NCBI GenBank assembly: GCA_902522385.1
Contig: CABYVK010000002.1
Coordinates: 37,621-101,620, forward strand
Direction of reading: 5' to 3'
DNA: 64,000 nt
Origin: an uncultured Pelagibacteraceae bacterium
GTDB taxonomy: Bacteria > Pseudomonadota > Alphaproteobacteria > Pelagibacterales > Pelagibacteraceae
Below, in pieces: positions 1 to 8,921 of this stretch. The first letter of the stretch is position 1; every line of letters begins with the position of its first letter. Under the pieces are notes generated by a model. That model was not told the DNA's origin and made no database searches. It saw only the letters and a program-made list of their open reading frames with translations. A program made the translations under genes and the position numbers.

Positions 1-110
1 TTCTCTTTAAGTCTCATAACTTTTGAAACATAGTGAGATTGAGATTTATCAAGTTTGTCAGTCAAATTAAGAGATAAACTTTTTGAATAAAATAATCTAA
101 TGTTACTCAT
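1..110 (-). CDS. rsmE: 16S rRNA (uracil-1498-N3)-methyltransferase, N-terminal fragment
   Basis: An ATG on the minus strand at 108-110 opens a frame that stays open to the window edge, so only about 36 N-terminal residues are visible. They begin MSNIRLFYSK and continue with a QSHYVSKVMRLK stretch, which matches the start of RsmE, where an RLF segment is followed by a (Q/H)HxxxVLRLK segment. RsmE methylates U1498 of 16S rRNA in assembled 30S subunits. The gene is divergent from the HAD hydrolase, with only 16 bases between the two start codons and no clear Shine-Dalgarno sequence. The identification rests on a short stretch, so it is likely rather than certain; the catalytic SPOUT domain lies outside the window. 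Confidence 0.75.
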   Translation of the reverse strand, partial: MSNIRLFYSKSLSLNLTDKLDKSQSHYVSKVMRLKE

Positions 111-126
111 ATTGATAAGTTAGTTT

Positions 127-789
127 ATGAAAAATATTAAAGCAATAATTTTTGATGCTTACGGCACTTTATTTAATGTCAACTCAGCTGCTGAAAAATG
201 TAAAGATAAAATAGGTGATAAGTGGGAAAGTTTCGCCAATTATTGGAGAACAACACAATTAGAATATACTTGGCTGAGAAGTTTAATGAAACGTCATAAG
301 GATTTTTGGCAAGTGACAGAGGACAGTTTGGATAAATCAATGAAAAATTATGAAATAGACTCTTCTATGAGGAATGAATTATTAAACCTTTATAAAATTC
401 TATCACCGTTTAAAGAAGTGCCTGAAGTTTTAAAATCATTAAAAGATAAAAATTTAAAACTTGCCATTCTTTCAAATGGTACACCTTCCCTTCTTAATGA
501 ATTGGTTAAGAGCAATAATTTAGAAAATATATTTGATGATATTTTTTCAATTGAAGAGGTTGAAGTTTATAAACCAGACTCTAAAGTTTACGATATACCA
601 ATTAAAAAATATAATATTAAAAAAAATGAAGTTGCTTATTTAAGTGCTAACACATGGGATATATCTGGTGGTGGAAATTATGGTTATAATTCTATTTGGG
701 TTAATAGAAATAATAATACTTTTGATAATCTAGATTATGTACCAAAACATCAAATTAAAGGTCTTAGTGAGTTACTTGATATAATATAA
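127..789 (+). CDS. HAD hydrolase, type II haloacid dehalogenase-like
   Basis: This 220-residue protein has the HAD core. The nucleophile Asp10 sits in an FDAYGTLF motif, a LSNGT motif near residue 117 is motif II, a YKPDSKVY lysine is motif III, and SANTWD near residue 174 is the acidic motif IV. The SANxWD signature and the size are typical of (S)-2-haloacid dehalogenases, which hydrolyse C2 halogens of short carboxylic acids, but many close relatives act on other small substrates. It starts at ATG 127 without a clear ribosome-binding site. Pirin follows 20 bases downstream and a quinone oxidoreductase after that, so the three may be co-transcribed. The substrate is unknown; the family call is firm. 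Confidence 0.85.
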   Translation: MKNIKAIIFDAYGTLFNVNSAAEKCKDKIGDKWESFANYWRTTQLEYTWLRSLMKRHKDFWQVTEDSLDKSMKNYEIDSSMRNELLNLYKILSPFKEVPEVLKSLKDKNLKLAILSNGTPSLLNELVKSNNLENIFDDIFSIEEVEVYKPDSKVYDIPIKKYNIKKNEVAYLSANTWDISGGGNYGYNSIWVNRNNNTFDNLDYVPKHQIKGLSELLDII

Positions 790-809
790 ATAATTCTTAT
801 TTATGAAAT

Positions 810-1646
810 ATGAAAAATATTGAGGTTAGTAAAATTATTGATCCTATTCCAGTTTCTGACGGTGCTGGAGTTAAATTAAAAAGAAGTATTGGTTTTGAGC
901 CAAATTATTTTGATCCTTTCTTAATGCTTGATGAATTTGGATCAGAAAATAGTGAGGATTATATTGCAGGTTTCCCACCCCACCCTCATAGAGGAATTGA
1001 AACAGTCACTTATATGTTGGCTGGAGATTTTGAGCATAAAGATAGTACAGGTGGTGAAGGTAGAATGACTAAAGGAGATGTTCAATGGATGAAAACAGGA
1101 AGTGGGATCATTCATTCAGAAATGCCTGCTATGAAAGAAGGAAAACTTCATGGTTTTCAATTATGGATTAACATGCCTGCTAAATTAAAAATGAGTAAGC
1201 CTGAATATCTTTATATTGATGCTGATAAAATGAGTGTTCATAAAGATGATGAAAAACATGTAAAAGTAATTGCCGGTAAATTCGAGAATGCTGAAGGACC
1301 AGTAAAAGGTCATAACGTCGAACCGGTTTATTTTGACGTGGAATTAAATAAAGATAAAGAATTCAATTTTAAATTACCATCTACCCACAATACTTTTGTC
1401 TATTTAATTAGTGGTGAAATTGAAATCGGAAAAAATAAACACGATCAAGTTATAGATAGTACTTTAATATTATTAACTAAAGGTGAAGATTTAAGTGTTA
1501 AAGCAAAATCAAATGCTAAATTTTTAGTGATATCGGGTAAACCAATAAATGAGGAAATAGCTAGAGGTGGACCATTTGTGATGAATACTAAAGCAGAAAT
1601 CTTGCAAGCAGTTCAAGATTATCATAATGGTACGTTTGTAAAATAA
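810..1646 (+). CDS. Pirin family protein (bicupin)
   Basis: This 278-residue bicupin carries the pirin N-terminal signature FPPHPHRGIETVTYML near residues 55-70, and an HSEMP motif near residue 103 that supplies the remaining metal ligands (three His and one Glu in characterised pirins). A pirin C-terminal domain follows, ending in a GGPFVMNT segment. Pirins are non-haem iron cupins; some are quercetin 2,3-dioxygenases and others act in redox or regulatory roles. All metal ligands look intact, so it should bind Fe. It lies between the HAD hydrolase and a quinone oxidoreductase, 3 bases before the latter, suggesting one transcript with a redox or detoxification theme. The actual substrate cannot be read from the sequence. 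Confidence 0.9.
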   Translation: MKNIEVSKIIDPIPVSDGAGVKLKRSIGFEPNYFDPFLMLDEFGSENSEDYIAGFPPHPHRGIETVTYMLAGDFEHKDSTGGEGRMTKGDVQWMKTGSGIIHSEMPAMKEGKLHGFQLWINMPAKLKMSKPEYLYIDADKMSVHKDDEKHVKVIAGKFENAEGPVKGHNVEPVYFDVELNKDKEFNFKLPSTHNTFVYLISGEIEIGKNKHDQVIDSTLILLTKGEDLSVKAKSNAKFLVISGKPINEEIARGGPFVMNTKAEILQAVQDYHNGTFVK

Positions 1647-1649
1647 ATT

Positions 1650-2624
1650 ATGAAAGCTGTAGAAATCAATAAAACTGGTGGACCTGAAGTTTTAGAAGTT
1701 AAAGATATATCTTTAGACAAACCAGGTCCTGACCAAGTAACCATTGAACAAAAAGCAATTGGTCTTAACTACATTGATACTTATCATAGATCAGGTTTAT
1801 ACCCTTTAAAACTGCCGATTGGTTTAGGTTTAGAAGGCGCTGGAATTATTACTGATGTTGGAGAGAACGTAAAAGACTTCAAAGTTGGTGACAAAATTGC
1901 TTATGCAGGTATTCCTTTAGGTTCATATTGTTCACACAGAAACTATCCAACTAAAAATTTAGTTAAAGTACCAGAGGGTATTGATTTAGAAATAGCTGCA
2001 ACATTAATGACAAAAGGTTTAACAACTTTTTATCTTTTGCATAAAACTTATCCAGTTAAATCAGGTGAAACAATTTTATTTCATGCAGCTGCTGGGGGTG
2101 TTGGCCAGATTTTTGGACAGTGGGCAAAAAGTTTAGGTTGTACTATTATAGGTACAGTTGGTTCTGAAGAAAAAGTAAATATAGCAAAAGAAAATGGATA
2201 CGATCATGTAATTAATTACAATAAAGAGGATTTTGCAAAAAAAGTTTTGGAAATTACAAACAATAAAGGTGTACCTGTTGTCTACGATGGGGTCGGTAAA
2301 GATACATTAGATGGTTCAATTGAATGTTTAGCAGTGAGAGGGATGATGGTTTCATTTGGAAATGCTTCTGGACCGTTATCAGATATTAATGTGCCAAAAG
2401 TTATTCAACCAAAAGGCCTGTATCTTGTAAGGCCCTCGATGCAACAATACCTTTCTACAAGAGATGAATTAGATGAAGCTTCAAAAATGATGTTTGAAAA
2501 AATTAGCTCTGGTAAAGTAAGAATTAAAATTTTTAAAAGATACAAATTAGAGCAAGTAATTCAAGCTCATCAAGACCTCGAAGGAAGAAAAATTTTAGGT
2601 CCGGCTGTAATTGTTCCTAATTAA
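1650..2624 (+). CDS. NADPH:quinone oxidoreductase, zinc-free MDR family
   Basis: This 324-residue medium-chain dehydrogenase/reductase belongs to the quinone oxidoreductase branch. The N-terminal GroES-like domain includes LNYIDTYHRSGLYP near residue 40, and a Rossmann domain with AAAGGVGQIFGQWAK near residue 147 binds NADPH. Cysteine ligands for structural zinc are absent, as expected for this branch. Enzymes of this type reduce quinones by one electron or reduce alpha,beta-unsaturated carbonyls. It starts 3 bases after pirin, and its 3' end overlaps the convergent DUF2721 gene by 8 bases with no terminator. The family is secure; the physiological acceptor is not. Confidence 0.9.
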   Translation: MKAVEINKTGGPEVLEVKDISLDKPGPDQVTIEQKAIGLNYIDTYHRSGLYPLKLPIGLGLEGAGIITDVGENVKDFKVGDKIAYAGIPLGSYCSHRNYPTKNLVKVPEGIDLEIAATLMTKGLTTFYLLHKTYPVKSGETILFHAAAGGVGQIFGQWAKSLGCTIIGTVGSEEKVNIAKENGYDHVINYNKEDFAKKVLEITNNKGVPVVYDGVGKDTLDGSIECLAVRGMMVSFGNASGPLSDINVPKVIQPKGLYLVRPSMQQYLSTRDELDEASKMMFEKISSGKVRIKIFKRYKLEQVIQAHQDLEGRKILGPAVIVPN

Positions 2625-3021
2625 CATCTACATCCATATCAGACATATGTAGTTTCAAAGCATTAGTAGAAATTTGAATTTCTCTAATAAAAAATATTAT
2701 CGAAATTATCATTGACAAACAACAAGATCCAAAAATAACTCTAGCTAAAAAAACTTCATCTAAATACAAAGCAAATACAGTCAGCATATTAAAAAGAAAT
2801 CCAAATGAAGCGAAAAGTATTGTCCATCTCAAAAGAGTTATTCTTCCACTAAGATTTATAAACTGTTTTTTCCACTCTGGTGGAATATGTTTTTCGTAAA
2901 CATGCTCATCATGTAGCTGCCTGATTAATATACTTAGAGAATGGAATCTATTACTATAAACAGCCATCATTAAAGGAATTGCAGGAAACATCAACGCTGT
3001 GACTGTGTAATCTATATTCAT
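2617..3021 (-). CDS. DUF2721 family membrane protein
   Basis: I chose the ATG at 3021 (MNIDYTVTALMF) rather than the TTG three codons upstream. The product is about 134 residues with a hydrophobic segment at residues 8-24, a basic and polar linker containing an IRQLHDEHV stretch, and two more hydrophobic segments around residues 66-90 and 93-113. This layout of an N-terminal helix, a charged middle and a paired C-terminal membrane region matches the DUF2721 family, whose function is unknown. It is convergent with and overlaps the quinone oxidoreductase, and divergent from ubiA across about 50 bases. It is probably an inner-membrane protein. Confidence 0.7.
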   Translation of the reverse strand: MNIDYTVTALMFPAIPLMMAVYSNRFHSLSILIRQLHDEHVYEKHIPPEWKKQFINLSGRITLLRWTILFASFGFLFNMLTVFALYLDEVFLARVIFGSCCLSMIISIIFFIREIQISTNALKLHMSDMDVDVN

Positions 3022-3073
3022 ACGAATCAATTTGATTATGAAACTAGCCTTTGTTATTTACAAGTAAAATATT

Positions 3074-3940
3074 ATGAACCAAATAAAACTTTTCGTTGAG
3101 TTAACCAGATTAAAAAAGCCCATAGGTTTTATGCTTCTATTTTGGCCATGTGCTTGGGGTTTAACATTAGCTTATAATTTTTCCTCAAATTTAAAAAATT
3201 ATTTTTTTTATTTAATTTTATTTTTTTTAGGCTCCATATTAATGAGGTCTGCTGGATGTATAGTAAATGATATTCTTGATAAAGAATTTGATGCTAAAGT
3301 ATTCCGTACCAAAAATCGCCCAATCGCATCAGGTAAAATTTCAATTTTGCTTGCTATTTTTTATTCAGTTATTCTTTGTTTTTTAGCTCTTATTGTTTTA
3401 CTAAACTTTAATTCATTCACCATAATACTTGCTTTAGCCTCAATGCCATTAGCATTTACTTATCCTCTAATGAAAAGATTTACTTATTGGCCACAATTAT
3501 TTTTAGGCATCACATTTAATTATGGTTTAATTCTTGGTTGGACAACAATTAATGGTCAAATAGATATAGTGCCAATTCTTTTCTATATTGGAGCCATATT
3601 TTGGACACTGGGTTATGACACAATATATGGGTATCAAGATATTAAAGATGATGAAATTATTGGACTGAAATCAACTTCAATAAGATTTAAAGGAAATGCA
3701 AAAAAATTCTTATTTATATGTTACTCATTTCTATTATTTTTCTTTTTAATTGGAGGATATTTAATGAAATTTGATAACATTTACTATATTTTATTTATTA
3801 TACCTTTTGTTCATTTGTTTTTGTATCAAATAAAAAAATTTGAAATAAACAATCCTTCTAAATGTCTAGAATTATTTAAAAGCAATAATCTTCTTGGATT
3901 AATAATATTAATTAATATTTTAATTGTTAAAAATTTATAA
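3074..3940 (+). CDS. ubiA: 4-hydroxybenzoate polyprenyltransferase
   Basis: This 288-residue UbiA-superfamily prenyltransferase attaches the polyprenyl tail to 4-hydroxybenzoate in ubiquinone synthesis at the inner membrane. The first Asp-rich motif is visible as NDILDKEFDAKV near residue 75, followed by RTKNRPIASG, and the second as YQDIKDDEIIGLKS near residue 192. The protein otherwise consists of about eight to nine hydrophobic helices, and its length is normal. Its stop codon overlaps the start of the msbA-like gene (TAATG), so it leads a transcript that continues into lipid A and LPS genes. UbiA homologues can use other acceptors, but the motifs and alphaproteobacterial context favour UbiA. 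Confidence 0.93.
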   Translation: MNQIKLFVELTRLKKPIGFMLLFWPCAWGLTLAYNFSSNLKNYFFYLILFFLGSILMRSAGCIVNDILDKEFDAKVFRTKNRPIASGKISILLAIFYSVILCFLALIVLLNFNSFTIILALASMPLAFTYPLMKRFTYWPQLFLGITFNYGLILGWTTINGQIDIVPILFYIGAIFWTLGYDTIYGYQDIKDDEIIGLKSTSIRFKGNAKKFLFICYSFLLFFFLIGGYLMKFDNIYYILFIIPFVHLFLYQIKKFEINNPSKCLELFKSNNLLGLIILINILIVKNL

Positions 3941-5676
3941 TGAATAAGTCTCAAATTTTAAAAAGACTCTATAAGGATTATTCTAAAAAATATTTAAACA
4001 AAATTATTTTATCAGCATTTTATTCTATATTGGTTGCTGGAAGTACTTCTTCAATTGCTTGGCTTCTAGATCCAGCAATAAAAAAAATATTTATTGATAA
4101 AGATAAGTCTCTAATGATCTTTATCCCTTTTATGATAATTGTTGCATTTAGCGTAAAGGGCTTATCTTTATATTTTGCTAAAGCGACTATGATTAGTGTG
4201 GGTGAGTCAGTTAAAAAAATGCTCCAAAATGATATGATAAATACTTTAATATCATCTGATACACAAATAATTGATAAAAAGCATTCTGGGAAATTTATTT
4301 CAAATCTTACTTACGATGTAACACATATTACAAACTTATTAAGCTTTGCAATACTTAATTTATTTAAGGACTCATTAACCTTAATTGGACTATTGTGTGT
4401 AATGTTTTTACAAAATTGGAAACTGTCTCTTGTATCAATAATAATGATACCTATTGCAAGCTTTTCAGCTAGAACACTTGGTAAAAGAATAAGCAAAGTA
4501 ACGACGGAGGCTCAAGAAAAATCAGGTTTTTTAACAACATATTTAGTAGAATTATTTAAAAACCATAAATTAATAAAAATTTTTCAAAAAGAAAAATATG
4601 AAAAAACTAGAGCAGATGAATATTTGAAACAATTAAAAGAAAAAAATCAAAAAATACAAACAGTCTTCGTAAGAGTATCTCCAATTATGGAAGTTTTAAC
4701 AGGAATAATGATAGCAATTTTAATTTACTACTCAGGTATACTGATAATGCAAGGAGAATTAGATATAAATAACTTCTTTTCTTTTCTAGCTGCAATGATG
4801 TTGGCCTACCAACCAGTAAGAGCTCTTTCAACACTAAACATGGTCGTCAATCAAGGTTTATCGGCTGCATCAAGAATACTTCCAATTATTGATAAGAAAA
4901 ACAATATTAGAAATCACCCAGACTCAAAACCAATCATTATTACAAATGCTAATGTAAAATTTAAGTCAGTAAATTTTTCTTATGAGCTAGATGAAGATAA
5001 AACTTTAGAGTTAATAAATCTTGAATTTAAAGGTGGTAAAATGACTTCATTGGTTGGTCATAGTGGGTCAGGAAAATCTACAATTTTAAACCTAATTCCT
5101 AGATTTTATGATATCCAATCGGGCGATATCACAATTGATGATCAATCTGTATATAGAAGCACAATCGAGTCTATTAGAAATGAAATTTCAATGGTTAGCC
5201 AAGAAACAACACTATTTGATGATACAATTAAAAATAATATTAGATATGCAAAAGAAGATGCAACTGATGATGAGATTTTAAAGGTTGCAAAATTATCTTT
5301 CTGTCATGAATTTATCAAAAATCTTCCAAATCAATACGAAACTTTAATTGGTGAAAATGGTGTAAGATTATCAGGTGGTGAGAAGCAACGTTTATCTATT
5401 GCAAGAGCAATGATGAAAAAAAGCTCAATCATTTTACTTGACGAAGCAACATCATCATTAGACACAGAAACAGAATCTAAAATTCAAGAAGCTTTAAAAA
5501 TTTTAACGAAAAATAAAACGACAATTGTTATAGCTCATAGACTTTCAACTATTTTAAATTCAAACAATATTTATGTTATAGACTCTGGTAAAGTGGTGGG
5601 AAGTGGTCATCACCAGGAACTTATAGAAAAATCAGATTTATATAAAAGTTTTTATGAAAAACAAATTCAAAAATAA
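3940..5676 (+). CDS. msbA: ABC transporter permease/ATPase, MsbA-like lipid A exporter
   Basis: This is a 578-residue half-transporter with an N-terminal six-helix ABC type-1 membrane domain (about residues 20-310) and a C-terminal ATPase. The ATPase carries Walker A GHSGSGKST near residue 371, the signature LSGGEKQRLSIARA near residue 478, Walker B IILLDEATSSLD, and a switch histidine in IAHRLST. MsbA flips lipid A-core across the inner membrane. The gene starts on the ubiA stop and is followed 2 bases later by waaA and then lpxK, which strongly supports the lipid A assignment over a drug exporter. Nothing appears broken. Confidence 0.88.
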   Translation: MNKSQILKRLYKDYSKKYLNKIILSAFYSILVAGSTSSIAWLLDPAIKKIFIDKDKSLMIFIPFMIIVAFSVKGLSLYFAKATMISVGESVKKMLQNDMINTLISSDTQIIDKKHSGKFISNLTYDVTHITNLLSFAILNLFKDSLTLIGLLCVMFLQNWKLSLVSIIMIPIASFSARTLGKRISKVTTEAQEKSGFLTTYLVELFKNHKLIKIFQKEKYEKTRADEYLKQLKEKNQKIQTVFVRVSPIMEVLTGIMIAILIYYSGILIMQGELDINNFFSFLAAMMLAYQPVRALSTLNMVVNQGLSAASRILPIIDKKNNIRNHPDSKPIIITNANVKFKSVNFSYELDEDKTLELINLEFKGGKMTSLVGHSGSGKSTILNLIPRFYDIQSGDITIDDQSVYRSTIESIRNEISMVSQETTLFDDTIKNNIRYAKEDATDDEILKVAKLSFCHEFIKNLPNQYETLIGENGVRLSGGEKQRLSIARAMMKKSSIILLDEATSSLDTETESKIQEALKILTKNKTTIVIAHRLSTILNSNNIYVIDSGKVVGSGHHQELIEKSDLYKSFYEKQIQK

Positions 5677-5678
5677 TT

Positions 5679-6929
5679 ATGTTCTTATTTTATCAAATAA
5701 TATTATCATTTCTATTAATAATATCTCCGCTCATTATTTTTTACAGAGTCATAAAGAAAAAAGAGGATAATAAAAGATTTATAGAAAAATTTAGTTTTCC
5801 AACAAAAAAAAGAAGCGTAGGTAAATTAATATGGTTTCATGGCGCAAGCGTTGGAGAAATACTAAGCATTATCCCAATGATTAAAAGTTATGAAAAAAAA
5901 AAGTCAATTAATCAAATACTCATTACATCTAGCACATTGAGCTCATCTAAGATTATCAATAAATTTAAATTTAAAAAAGTAATTCATCAATTTTACCCTT
6001 TGGACTACTTTTTTTTCACAAATAATTTCTTGAATTATTGGAGACCAAATATAGCAATTTTTGTTGAGTCAGAAATTTGGCCTTGTATGTTTAAAGACAT
6101 TACCAAAAAAAAAATTCCATTAATTTTATTAAATGCAAGACTGACTAAAAAAACTTTTGAAAGATGGATGAGGTTTAAAACGTTTGCTAAGTCGGTTTTT
6201 CAAAATATTACTATTGCATATCCTCAAAATTTTGAGACTAAATATTATTTAAAAAAAATTGGAAATATAAAATTAAATAAGATTGGAAATTTAAAATTTT
6301 GTGAAAATTATAACGAAATTTCAAATAAAATAGATAAAAAATTAAATTTAGAATTTAGTAAGAAAAAGACATGGATTGCTTCAAGCACACACAAAGGGGA
6401 AGAACTTTTTTGTGCAAAAGCTCATTTGGAACTCAAAAAACGTTTTAAAAAATTAATAACAGTAATTATTCCAAGACATGTTCATAGGTCTAATGAAATT
6501 ATATCTGAAATTGAAAATTTAAATTTAAAAGTTGTATCTCATAGCTTTAAACCAAAAAAATTAAGCAATATTGATGTTTATTTAGTAGATACGTTTGGTG
6601 AGACAGATAAATTTCATAAAATTGGATCCTCAGTTTTTTTAGGAGGTTCAATCATAAAAAGAGGTGGGCAAAACCCTCTGGAAGCCGCACGACAGGGGGC
6701 AAGAATATTACATGGGCCAAACACGAATAATTTTACAGATGTTTATAAATTATTAAAATCACTTGGAATTTCAAAAAAGGTTAATACACATAAGCAGCTA
6801 GCTTCTTCAATAACTTTCAAAGTTGATAAAACCAAAGGAGTAAAAATTAAAAATATTGGCAAGAAAATCCTAGAAAAAACTTTAAAAGAAATAGACAATA
6901 TTATTAATAATGAATTTAAAAAAACCTAA
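5679..6929 (+). CDS. waaA: 3-deoxy-D-manno-octulosonic acid (Kdo) transferase
   Basis: This 416-residue glycosyltransferase adds Kdo to lipid IVA on the cytoplasmic face of the inner membrane. It has an N-terminal membrane anchor (residues 3-22), the WFHGASVGE motif near residue 52 typical of WaaA/KdtA, an ESEIWPCM motif near residue 131, and the C-terminal donor-binding segment GGSIIKRGGQNPLEAA near residue 322. The length is normal. It sits 2 bases after the msbA-like gene and overlaps lpxK by 20 bases, implying translational coupling. Whether one or two Kdo residues are added cannot be told from sequence. Confidence 0.94.
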   Translation: MFLFYQIILSFLLIISPLIIFYRVIKKKEDNKRFIEKFSFPTKKRSVGKLIWFHGASVGEILSIIPMIKSYEKKKSINQILITSSTLSSSKIINKFKFKKVIHQFYPLDYFFFTNNFLNYWRPNIAIFVESEIWPCMFKDITKKKIPLILLNARLTKKTFERWMRFKTFAKSVFQNITIAYPQNFETKYYLKKIGNIKLNKIGNLKFCENYNEISNKIDKKLNLEFSKKKTWIASSTHKGEELFCAKAHLELKKRFKKLITVIIPRHVHRSNEIISEIENLNLKVVSHSFKPKKLSNIDVYLVDTFGETDKFHKIGSSVFLGGSIIKRGGQNPLEAARQGARILHGPNTNNFTDVYKLLKSLGISKKVNTHKQLASSITFKVDKTKGVKIKNIGKKILEKTLKEIDNIINNEFKKT

Positions 6930-7836
6930 GTTTTGGGATTATAAAAAACCAAACATTTATGCTTATTTATTATATCCGTTAACTTTTTTAATTAATTTTA
7001 TAAATATTTTTAAGACCAGGCCACAAAATAGAATTGGTAAAATTAAAACAATTTGTATTGGTAATATATATGTTGGAGGTACTGGGAAAACGTCCCTAAG
7101 TATTAAAATAAAAAAAATTTTAGATGAAAAGAAAATAAAATCGTGTTTTGTAAAAAAATATTATAAAAATCAAATAGACGAACAAAAAATATTGAAAAAA
7201 CATGGAAAAGTATTTCTTTCTGATAAAAGACAAGATGCCATTCGTGAAGCTGAGCAAGAGAATTTTGATATAGCAATACTTGATGATGGTCTCCAAGATA
7301 AATCTATCGAGTGCAATATAAAATTTGTTTGTTTTAATAATATTAATTGGATTGGAAATGGTATGACCATTCCCTCTGGTCCTCTTAGAGAATCTATCAA
7401 AAATTTGAAAAGATATAATCATGTCTTTTTAAATGGTAATTTGGAAAATCAAGACAAATTAACAAATCAATTGTTAAAGATTAATTCAAATTTAATCATT
7501 CATGTTGGGCAATACAAACCAATTAATTTAAATGAATTTAAAACAAATCTGAAATACTTAGTTTTTTCTGGTATTGGAAATCACCAAACTTTTGTCTCGA
7601 TGATAAAAAAACATGGTTTGGATGTTTTGAAAGATATAGAGTTTGCTGATCATTATTCTTACAAAAAAGATGATATAGATTTAATTTTAAAAGAAGCGAA
7701 CGATTTAAAATGTGAGATCATCACGACAGAAAAAGATTTTTTAAGATTAGAGAGTTCAAATAAAAATAAAATTAAATTTATTAAGTCAGAACTACAAATC
7801 ACTGACGAAAATAAATTAATAAATTATATAATTTAA
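6910..7836 (+). CDS. lpxK: Tetraacyldisaccharide 4'-kinase
   Basis: This 308-residue LpxK phosphorylates the 4' position of the lipid A disaccharide. A short N-terminal hydrophobic segment precedes a P-loop, GNIYVGGTGKTS, near residue 52, and the ILDDGLQ motif near residue 118 is a family hallmark. SGIGNHQTF near residue 219 and TTEKDF near residue 275 are also family motifs. The N-terminal FWDYKKPN matches the usual FW segment. The start lies inside the last codons of waaA and the stop is 2 bases before the acyltransferase, so this is one lipid A operon. The length is typical of compact LpxK proteins. Confidence 0.94.
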   Translation: MNLKKPKFWDYKKPNIYAYLLYPLTFLINFINIFKTRPQNRIGKIKTICIGNIYVGGTGKTSLSIKIKKILDEKKIKSCFVKKYYKNQIDEQKILKKHGKVFLSDKRQDAIREAEQENFDIAILDDGLQDKSIECNIKFVCFNNINWIGNGMTIPSGPLRESIKNLKRYNHVFLNGNLENQDKLTNQLLKINSNLIIHVGQYKPINLNEFKTNLKYLVFSGIGNHQTFVSMIKKHGLDVLKDIEFADHYSYKKDDIDLILKEANDLKCEIITTEKDFLRLESSNKNKIKFIKSELQITDENKLINYII

Positions 7837-7838
7837 AA

Positions 7839-8699
7839 ATGAAAATTATTAAATATTTTATACAATTTTTGTTAGCAATTGTATGTTTTGCTTTTTTTAA
7901 AATTTTAGGGCCAAATATCTCATCAAATTTAAGTGGAAAATTATTTGAAAAAATTGGACCATTTTTTCGATCAAAAAAGATTATTCACGCAAATATTAAA
8001 AAAGCAATCCCTGAGATAAGCGAAGATGAAATAAATAGAATTACAAAATCAATGTGGAATAATTATGGTAGAATTTTTGCAGAATATATGTTTATTAAAG
8101 ATTTCAGAGTAGGAAAACTAGTTTCAAAAATTGAAGTCGATGGTCAAGAAACTCTAGATGAAATAAAAAAATTAAATAAGCAAGTTATTTTTATTTCAGG
8201 ACATTTTAGTAATTTTGAATTAATGGCGATGTATTTAGAAAAAACGGGAATAAACTTAACTGCAATTTACAGACCTCTTAATAATATATTTTTGAATTTT
8301 ATAATAGAAAGAATAAGAAAAAAATATATATGTAAAAATCAGATTAAAAAAGGAATTGGTGGAATAAAAAATTTAATCAATTTTAAAAAAAAAAATTTTT
8401 CTACAGCTCTTATGATTGATCAAAGAGTTTCTGAAGGAATTTTGTCAAATTTCTATAATGAAAAAGCTTTAACAACAACAATTCCAGCACAATTAGTAAA
8501 AAAATTCAATATACCAGTTATACCTGTATACATTGAAAGAAAAAACGGGATTAATTTTAAGATTACAATTCATAAAGCTATTAATTTCTCTAAAGAAAAT
8601 TCGATTTCTAGTATTACTGATGAGCTAAACAAAATTCTTGAAGAAATGATAATTAAAAATCCTGAGCACTGGATCTGGTCTCATAATCGTTGGAAATAA
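7839..8699 (+). CDS. Lipid A biosynthesis lauroyl/myristoyl acyltransferase, LpxL/HtrB-like
   Basis: This 286-residue member of the LpxL/LpxM/HtrB acyltransferase family has an N-terminal membrane helix (residues 5-25). The catalytic H-x4-E motif appears as GHFSNFE near residue 121, the AIYRPLNN segment as the second block, and MIDQRVSEG near residue 192 as the conserved RxxxG-type block. It ends with a canonical PEHWIWSHNRWK. These enzymes add secondary acyl chains to Kdo-lipid A using acyl-ACP. It is the last gene of the ubiA-msbA-waaA-lpxK transcript and ends 6 bases before the convergent DUF2093 gene. Whether it is LpxL-like or another late acyltransferase is not resolved. Confidence 0.9.
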   Translation: MKIIKYFIQFLLAIVCFAFFKILGPNISSNLSGKLFEKIGPFFRSKKIIHANIKKAIPEISEDEINRITKSMWNNYGRIFAEYMFIKDFRVGKLVSKIEVDGQETLDEIKKLNKQVIFISGHFSNFELMAMYLEKTGINLTAIYRPLNNIFLNFIIERIRKKYICKNQIKKGIGGIKNLINFKKKNFSTALMIDQRVSEGILSNFYNEKALTTTIPAQLVKKFNIPVIPVYIERKNGINFKITIHKAINFSKENSISSITDELNKILEEMIIKNPEHWIWSHNRWK

Positions 8700-8705
8700 G
8701 ATTTA

Positions 8706-8900
8706 TTATTTATTTAATATTTCTCTTTTTTTATTTGCCTCTTTATATGAAAAATAAGGCTCCTGTAATTCAACACTCCAATATGTTAATTCCTTAAGAT
8801 TAATTTTTTTTCCAGAAACTGCACATTCAACATAATCTCCTGTTTCTATTATCTGAAAATTATTTGGCAAATATTTTATTTTTGCTAATTTTTTTATCAT
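8706..8900 (-). CDS. DUF2093 family small protein
   Basis: I chose the ATG at 8900 (MIKKLAKIKYLP), because an upstream in-frame extension would run into the start of the divergent purD. The product is about 64 residues with the segment GDYVECAVSGKKINLKEL followed by YWSVELQEPYFS, the pattern of the alphaproteobacterial DUF2093 family. The function is unknown. In other alphaproteobacteria I recall this family near waaA and lpxK, which matches its position at the end of the lipid A operon. It is divergent from purD with only 21 bases between starts. The single Cys does not make a zinc motif by itself. Confidence 0.75.
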   Translation of the reverse strand: MIKKLAKIKYLPNNFQIIETGDYVECAVSGKKINLKELTYWSVELQEPYFSYKEANKKREILNK

Positions 8901-8921
8901 TTTTAGTTTATATATTTGTAT